A stretch of DNA of 11,546 nt from Candidatus Kerfeldbacteria bacterium (lineage in GTDB: Bacteria > Patescibacteriota > Patescibacteriia > UBA9570): positions 1 through 11,546 of the forward strand of contig DOSP01000039.1 in NCBI GenBank assembly GCA_003512175.1, given 5' to 3'. Positions within the stretch are counted from its first letter, which is position 1, and each line of letters opens with the position of its first letter. The notes under the pieces were generated by a model. That model had not been told where the DNA came from and did no database searches. It worked only from the letters and a program-made list of their open reading frames with translations. The position numbers were made by a program, and so were the translations under genes. Positions 7,509 through 11,546 of this stretch are shown here, piece after piece.

Positions 7509-8633
7509 GTTAAGTTTAGCGACAGATTGATAAATCTGCTTCAATTGTTGACAGACATAACTGGCTTGCTCTTCAGTTAAGGCTAAGCCAGACGGCAAGT
7601 ATAACCCATTAGCAGCAATATAATCGGTATTAGGAAAATCACCCATCTGACCAAAGCGTTCTAACAATACTGGCTGAACGTTTGGTGAGTAGAAAAAATC
7701 TCTAGTATCAACACCAAGTTCTTTTAAACGGCTACGCAAGGCATCTTTATCCATTCCAAACTTTGCAGGGTCAACCAACACGCCATACATCCAATAGACA
7801 TTCTTCACATACGATTTGGTGATGGGTAAGCGTAGCCCTGGAACATCCGCCAAGTGCTCACCGTAAAAATCTGCCATCCATTGTTTTTTGGCAATATACT
7901 CCTCAATATGTTTAATCTCACCACAACCAATGGCGGCCTGCACATTGGTGAGACGATAGTTATAACCGACCTGTTCATGAATAAACCGTTTCGCGTCAGA
8001 GTGGTACAAATCTTTCAGTTTCCGACACTTGTGCGCCAACGTATCATCATTAGTAAGCACCATCCCGCCTTCACCGGTTGTAACAATTTTATTCACGTAA
8101 AAGCTGAAACACGATAGTTCAGACATCGTCCCACATTTCTTACCTTTGTATTCACCGCCATGGGCCTCAGCGGCGTCTTCAATCACATGTAAGTTGTGTT
8201 TCTTCGCCAAGGCTAGAATTTCATCCATTTCGCAAGCATGACCATAGATATGCACAGGCATAATGGCCTTCGTTTTAGCAGTAATTTTTTCCGCAATCTT
8301 ACTGACATCAATATTGTATGTTTCCAATTCGCAATCTACGAACACGGGTTTGGCGCCGGTATACAATACCGCTAAGATCGTCGACATCATGGTAAATGCC
8401 GGTACAATCACTTCATCGTCTGGACCAATATCGACGGCCAATAAAGCCACGTGCAAAGCGGCTGTACCGTTCGATACGGCAATACCATGTTTCATACCTA
8501 GATAATGAGCAAAGCCCTGCTCAAATTCTTCTACAAACTTACCAGCCGAAGAGATCCAACCCGTGTCCATTGCTTCCGCTACATTGCGTTTGGCTTCAGC
8601 AGAAACTAAAGGAGAATTAACCGGAACGTTCAT
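7494..8633 (-). CDS. DegT/DnrJ/EryC1/StrS aminotransferase, GDP-perosamine synthase-like
   Basis: A 379-residue PLP enzyme, full length for the family. It transfers an amino group, usually from glutamate, to a keto-sugar nucleotide. Visible are 'NSPLVSAEAKRNVAEAMDTGWISSAGKFVEEFE' near the N-terminus, 'VSNGTAALHVAL' (53-64) for phosphate binding, 'IEDAAEAHGG' (151-160) with D153 for the PLP ring nitrogen, and 'FSFYVNKIVTTGEGG' (176-190) with K182 as the Schiff-base lysine. The 'NK-TTGEGG' form is typical of the 4-aminotransferase group that includes perosamine and related 4-amino-4,6-dideoxysugar enzymes; the exact nucleotide sugar is inferred. It is the second gene of a pair with the cupin (ATGA overlap, 4 bases). 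The matching dehydratase is not in the window. Confidence 0.88.
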   Translation of the reverse strand: MNVPVNSPLVSAEAKRNVAEAMDTGWISSAGKFVEEFEQGFAHYLGMKHGIAVSNGTAALHVALLAVDIGPDDEVIVPAFTMMSTILAVLYTGAKPVFVDCELETYNIDVSKIAEKITAKTKAIMPVHIYGHACEMDEILALAKKHNLHVIEDAAEAHGGEYKGKKCGTMSELSCFSFYVNKIVTTGEGGMVLTNDDTLAHKCRKLKDLYHSDAKRFIHEQVGYNYRLTNVQAAIGCGEIKHIEEYIAKKQWMADFYGEHLADVPGLRLPITKSYVKNVYWMYGVLVDPAKFGMDKDALRSRLKELGVDTRDFFYSPNVQPVLLERFGQMGDFPNTDYIAANGLYLPSGLALTEEQASYVCQQLKQIYQSVAKLNSLLG

Positions 8634-9043
8634 TCGCCTAGTTTAAAAATCTTAGCTTTGGTATCACCTGGATAAGGACCCTGCTTGATTTCGATCACAC
8701 GGCAACGTTTTAAAACTCGAAAACCATGCCCACCAGTCACCGATAAAATAAAATCTCCGGGTTTCAAAATAACTTTTTTTACTACTGTCCAGTCATTACG
8801 ATAAATGGTTGCCTCTAATTCACCACTAGCAATGTACAAAAATTCCTGTGTAGTGTTCACTTTGTAGCGCAAATTCCTATGACGATGCGCTTTAATTTTT
8901 TTACCACCAGGATGTTGTAACAACCCTACCTGCAGAGGATACGATTGAGGAGTCAAAAACTTTACCCCGTCAGCCTTTAGGCGATGTCTAAACACCATGG
9001 CTAAGATTCTCTTGCCGTCCTTAATTTCAAAAAAATCTCGCAT
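8630..9043 (-). CDS. Small cupin-fold protein of surface-sugar loci
   Basis: A 137-residue single-domain cupin, start chosen at ATG 9043. The frame runs on to ATG 9145, but that version would add 34 unlikely residues and overlap the divergent GtrA gene and both promoters. A likely metal site is H53 and H55 ('KAHRHRN'), E67 ('TTQEFLYI') and H106 ('TGGHGF'), which fits cupin motifs 1 and 2. 'LQVGLLQHPGGKKIKAHRH' and the C-terminal 'IEIKQGPYPGD' resemble an uncharacterised cupin family often found beside sugar aminotransferases in polysaccharide clusters; I recall this from family knowledge and cannot check it. It is cotranscribed with the downstream aminotransferase. A role as an isomerase or epimerase on the keto-sugar is possible, but it lacks the typical look of the 3,4-ketoisomerases QdtA/FdtA. 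Confidence 0.75.
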   Translation of the reverse strand: MRDFFEIKDGKRILAMVFRHRLKADGVKFLTPQSYPLQVGLLQHPGGKKIKAHRHRNLRYKVNTTQEFLYIASGELEATIYRNDWTVVKKVILKPGDFILSVTGGHGFRVLKRCRVIEIKQGPYPGDTKAKIFKLGE

Positions 9044-9049
9044 AAGGGC

Positions 9050-9058
9050 TGGTATAAT
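9050..9058 (+). promoter_or_regulatory. Extended -10 box TGGTATAAT, alternative plus-strand promoter
   Basis: TGGTATAAT is a perfect extended -10 element (TGn-TATAAT) with no clear -35. It would give a leader of about 34 bases before ATG 9099 with no Shine-Dalgarno in it. It overlaps the minus-strand -10 box, so RNA polymerase may compete here. Confidence 0.4.
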
Positions 9059-9079
9059 GAATTTGCCAGCACAACACAA
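9051..9079 (-). promoter_or_regulatory. Candidate promoter for the cupin-aminotransferase pair, leaderless
   Basis: On the minus strand TTGTGT (9079-9074), a 17-base spacer and TATACC (9056-9051) precede ATG 9043 by 7 bases. Each box matches the consensus only in part, but position and spacing copy the other predicted promoters. Confidence 0.4.
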
Positions 9080-9091
9080 GTCCCCTATACT
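9063..9091 (+). promoter_or_regulatory. Sigma70-like promoter for gtrA-like gene, leaderless
   Basis: TTGCCA (9063-9068), a 17-base spacer and TATACT (9086-9091). ATG 9099 follows 7 bases later, exactly where transcription would start. The -35 hexamer, the next base (G) and the spacer length are identical to those of the promoter at 907. Confidence 0.6.
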
Positions 9092-9098
9092 AACGCCC

Positions 9099-9488
9099 AT
9101 GTCTAGGCAATTTATCCGGTTTTGCATTATTGGCACCATTAACACTGGCGTCGATTATAGTATCTATTTTATCTTAACTCGGACACTGCCATTTTGGACT
9201 ACACATCTGGTGAGTGCCTCGGCGCTAGCGTTTCTGATCGCAAACACAAACAGTTATTTTTTAAATCGTTACTGGACATTTCAAGCTCAGCTTGGTCAAC
9301 ACCGACAGCAATACCCTAAATTTTTGGCCATATCGCTGTGTGGTTTGACGCTGAGCGCTTCTCTGTTCCATGTACTAGTAAATATGTTGGGTAGCAATGA
9401 CATTATTGCTAAGGTAGCTGTGACTGGCGTTGTACTCTTCTGGAATTATACTGCTAACAAAATTTGGACATTCCGCCATGCACTATAA
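9099..9488 (+). CDS. GtrA-family four-helix membrane protein
   Basis: A 129-residue protein with four hydrophobic segments (about 8-26, 36-54, 73-92 and 100-118). It shows the family's 'FCIIGTINTGVDY' opening (8-20), 'NSYFLNRYWTF' (50-60) after helix 2 and a second 'NYTANKIWTF' at the C-terminus. GtrA proteins are thought to flip polyprenyl-phosphate-linked sugars across the membrane, or to help the transferase that uses them; the GT39-like gene in this window could be a partner (inference). The start at 9099 is preferred over in-frame ATGs at 8997 and 9057, because it begins at the conserved 'RQFIRFCIIGTINT' and sits at the predicted transcript start. It overlaps the next gene by 11 bases. 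Confidence 0.85.
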   Translation: MSRQFIRFCIIGTINTGVDYSIYFILTRTLPFWTTHLVSASALAFLIANTNSYFLNRYWTFQAQLGQHRQQYPKFLAISLCGLTLSASLFHVLVNMLGSNDIIAKVAVTGVVLFWNYTANKIWTFRHAL

Positions 9489-10455
9489 TTTTTGCACACT
9501 GTTTGATAAAAATTATGCCACGCGCGGCCTAGCCTTGCATGCTTCATTATTACGTCAGGCGGGAGATTTTACGCTCTGGATATTATGTATGGATGATATA
9601 GTCTATGACATTCTGACCAAACTAAAATTGGAGCAGGTTGAGTTAATTCGCTTATCTGCATTAGAAGATGATGAACTACGCCAAGTAAAAACCACCCGGA
9701 CGGCTGTAGAATATTGTTGGACGCTGACCCCTTCGCTGCCATTGTATGTTCTGACACAACATCCAGAGTTAGATCATGTCACTTATCTTGATGCGGATAC
9801 CTATTTCTTTTCCAGTCCACAACCGCTCTATGATGAGTGGAAGAATCAATCCATCCTCATTGTCAGCCATAACTATGCACCACGGTTTAACTATAAAGTC
9901 GCGGAATCGGGCATTTATAATGTTGAATTTCTCATCTTTCGCAATGATGCAGCCGGCTTAGCCTGTTTGCGCTGGTGGCGTGAACGCTGCAATGAATGGT
10001 GTTACTTTCGGTTGGAAGACGGCAAGTTGGGAGATCAAATGTATTTAAACGATTGGCCAACGCGCTTTCAACATGTTGTCGTGGCACAACACTTAGTTGG
10101 TGGTGTTGCACCATGGAATATTGAACGGTTTAGTTTTCATCAAGCAAATAATCAGATCATGATTGATAATCTGCCAGTGATTTTTTTTCACTATCACGCT
10201 TTCAAGCTCTATAGCACTAACGCTTACGATCCCCTGGTAGGTTACTACTATTGCCCGGCCTTAATCCGCCGGCTCATTTACCAGCCTTATGCCCAAGCAT
10301 TGCAGCAAAGTTTACAGTGTATCCAGACAATCCAGCCAGATTTCAATTTTGGCTTCACGGCTATTACCGTATTCCAACGGGTACGTCGACAGGTCGTGTT
10401 GCAACTGATGAACCTGCCTCCCTTCAACTGGACGTATCGCTTGTGGAAAAGTTAA
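9478..10455 (+). CDS. GT8-like glycosyltransferase with DxD motif
   Basis: A 325-residue protein starting at ATG 9478, with 'MHYNFCTLFDKNYATRGLALHASLL' at its head, a strand and helix typical of GT8-like nucleotide-diphospho-sugar transferases. The metal-binding motif is D105-A-D107 in 'VTYLDADTYFF' (101-111). 'YNVEFLIFRND' and 'LGDQMYLNDWP' (with the usual D-Q pair) and 'FFHYHAFK' near the donor pocket follow in family order. It likely transfers a sugar to the glycan from a nucleotide donor, as a retaining enzyme. An in-frame ATG at 9430 would add 16 residues inside gtrA and is disfavoured. It ends 1 base from the stop of the convergent aminotransferase, with no terminator hairpin between them. 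Confidence 0.8.
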   Translation: MHYNFCTLFDKNYATRGLALHASLLRQAGDFTLWILCMDDIVYDILTKLKLEQVELIRLSALEDDELRQVKTTRTAVEYCWTLTPSLPLYVLTQHPELDHVTYLDADTYFFSSPQPLYDEWKNQSILIVSHNYAPRFNYKVAESGIYNVEFLIFRNDAAGLACLRWWRERCNEWCYFRLEDGKLGDQMYLNDWPTRFQHVVVAQHLVGGVAPWNIERFSFHQANNQIMIDNLPVIFFHYHAFKLYSTNAYDPLVGYYYCPALIRRLIYQPYAQALQQSLQCIQTIQPDFNFGFTAITVFQRVRRQVVLQLMNLPPFNWTYRLWKS

Positions 10456-10456
10456 T

Positions 10457-11545
10457 TTACTGATTCACGATCCGACAGATCTGTCGCACGTTGGCTTGTG
10501 TTAAACCTGGATACATTGGTAACGATAGAGCTCGTTGGCTCATTCGTTCACTGTGGGGTAATCGATAGGCTTTTTTCAAGAAGTCAAAGGCGGGTAATTT
10601 GTGTAAGGGCCAGGGGTAATGCACTTGGGTAACAATACCCGCTTTGGCTAAGCGCTGCTGTAAAGTATCACGCTGGGCAGTTTGAATCACGTAGAGATGA
10701 AACACATGGCGTACGCCTTTCGTCACCACCGGTTTAATAATCTTTGGATTAGTAATCCAGCGATCATAGGCAGCCGCCACGGCTTGGCGTTTGGCGATAA
10801 ACTGATCGAGCTGTTGTAACTTCACGCGTAAAATGGCGGCCTGTAATTCATCCAAACGCGTATTGTGACCAACAGCGGTGTGGTAATATTTACTAGTTTG
10901 ATGACCATTGTGTAACAAACGAATCTTAGCAGCTAATGCTTTATTGTTCGTCAAAACCGCTCCGCCATCACCAATGCCGCCTAAATTTTTTGTGGGATAA
11001 AAACTGTAACAGGCGACGTCCCCAAAAGTTCCTACCCGACGCTTACCTATCTGTGCCCCGTGCGCTTGGCAGCAATCTTCAATCACTTTTAACTTATGGC
11101 GTTTAGCAATCTTCATGATCGCTACAATATTACAGGGCTGACCAAACAAGTGTACGGGAATAATCGCTTTCGTACGTTTGGTAATCGCTCGCTCTAACTG
11201 AGTTTCATCAATTTCATAGGTATCTGGATGTACGTCCACAAAAACAGGCGCAGCTCCGGCGTAGATCACAGCAAACGCCGTGTACGCAGCCGTCATCGGT
11301 GTAGTGATCACTTCATCGCCTGGCCCAACACCCAAAGCTTTTAAGGAGATAAATAAAGCATCGGTACCGTTGCCAACGCCAATGGCATACTTCAGACCGG
11401 AGTAGTGGGCAAACTCTTGCTCAAAGCTAGCGACCTCTTTGCCTAACACATAAATGCCGCTGTCTAGTACGCGCTGAATGGCTTGCTGGATCGGCTTCTT
11501 TAATAATGTGTATTCGTCTTTAGGGTAAGAAGTATAAAGCGGCAT
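10457..11545 (-). CDS. DegT/DnrJ/EryC1/StrS aminotransferase, 3-amino-sugar type; start near the window edge
   Basis: A 362-residue PLP aminotransferase. Visible are 'GVGNGTDALFISLKALGVGPGDEVI' (56-80), 'VIEDCCQAHGA' (154-164) with D157 for the PLP ring nitrogen, and 'CYSFYPTKNLGGIGDGGAVLTN' (179-200) with K186 as the Schiff-base lysine. The 'SFYPTKNLG-GDGGA' form is the one seen in 3-keto-sugar aminotransferases (FdtB/QdtB/DesV-like), unlike the 'NK-TTGEGG' form of the enzyme at 7494, so the two probably serve different sugars (inference). ATG 11545 gives a normal N-terminus ('YPKDEYTLLKKPIQQAIQRVLDSG'), but with one base left in the window an upstream start cannot be excluded. Its promoter lies outside. 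Gene ends 1 base from the convergent GT8-like gene. Confidence 0.87.
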   Translation of the reverse strand: MPLYTSYPKDEYTLLKKPIQQAIQRVLDSGIYVLGKEVASFEQEFAHYSGLKYAIGVGNGTDALFISLKALGVGPGDEVITTPMTAAYTAFAVIYAGAAPVFVDVHPDTYEIDETQLERAITKRTKAIIPVHLFGQPCNIVAIMKIAKRHKLKVIEDCCQAHGAQIGKRRVGTFGDVACYSFYPTKNLGGIGDGGAVLTNNKALAAKIRLLHNGHQTSKYYHTAVGHNTRLDELQAAILRVKLQQLDQFIAKRQAVAAAYDRWITNPKIIKPVVTKGVRHVFHLYVIQTAQRDTLQQRLAKAGIVTQVHYPWPLHKLPAFDFLKKAYRLPHSERMSQRALSLPMYPGLTQANVRQICRIVNQ

Positions 11546-11546
11546 A

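Noticed and set aside
8997..9145. Longer forms of the GtrA-like gene (ATG 8997) and the cupin (ATG 9145), overlapping head to head
   Set aside because: Both extensions cross the other gene's start and the promoter boxes, and conserved sequence begins only at 9099 and 9043.
10473..10486. Perfect 14-base palindrome CGACAGATCTGTCG near the convergent junction
   Set aside because: It is inside the coding end of the aminotransferase, has no loop and no U-tract, so it is a poor terminator; it could be chance.
1..11546. tRNA, rRNA, CRISPR arrays, transposases, integrases, toxin-antitoxin or defence genes
   Set aside because: None seen; the window is almost fully covered by glycan-synthesis genes and I found no spaced repeats beyond the short ones listed.

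Overview
This window is a stretch of a cell-surface polysaccharide locus (O-antigen, capsule or teichoic-type glycan). It holds four glycosyltransferases plus a GT39-like membrane transferase, three SAM-dependent methyltransferases, a GtrA-family membrane protein, a cupin, and two PLP-dependent sugar aminotransferases of the DegT/DnrJ/EryC1/StrS family. I see no RNA gene, CRISPR array, insertion sequence or phage gene. The source is a bacterium with the standard code (TGA is a stop), moderate GC by eye, and very tight packing: genes overlap by 1 to 28 bases, convergent genes overlap or sit 1 base apart, and start codons mostly lack Shine-Dalgarno sequences. This style would fit a streamlined lineage such as the Candidate Phyla Radiation, but nothing here proves the taxon.

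Layout, left to right. (1) A GT2 glycosyltransferase on the minus strand runs off the left edge. (2) A 64-base divergent promoter region follows (882-945). (3) A plus-strand operon runs from 946 to 6613: a zinc-ribbon methyltransferase, a multi-pass GT39-like glycosyltransferase, a rhamnosyltransferase-like GT2 enzyme, a CgeB-like glycosyltransferase and a methyltransferase. (4) A diverged tandem copy of that last methyltransferase follows. It appears broken by a one-base shift at a run of seven C (6800-6806). (5) A minus-strand pair, cupin then DegT aminotransferase, shares an ATGA overlap and reads from 9043 to 7494. (6) A second divergent promoter region (9044-9098) separates it from a plus-strand pair, GtrA then a GT8-like glycosyltransferase with a DxD motif. 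(7) A second DegT aminotransferase on the minus strand enters from the right edge.

How the genes may work together (inference): the aminotransferases make 4-amino and probably 3-amino deoxysugar nucleotides; the GT2, CgeB-like and GT8-like enzymes build a lipid-linked glycan from these; the methyltransferases cap or decorate it; GtrA and the GT39-like enzyme represent polyprenyl-phosphate-sugar flipping and transfer on the outer face of the membrane. The dehydratases needed to supply keto-sugars are not in the window.

The most notable observations are two. First, all four genes that face away from an intergenic region start only 7 to 10 bases after a sigma70-like -10 box, which predicts leaderless mRNAs. 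Second, the frameshift in the tandem methyltransferase lies exactly on a C7 tract that also reads as a -1 slippery heptamer.
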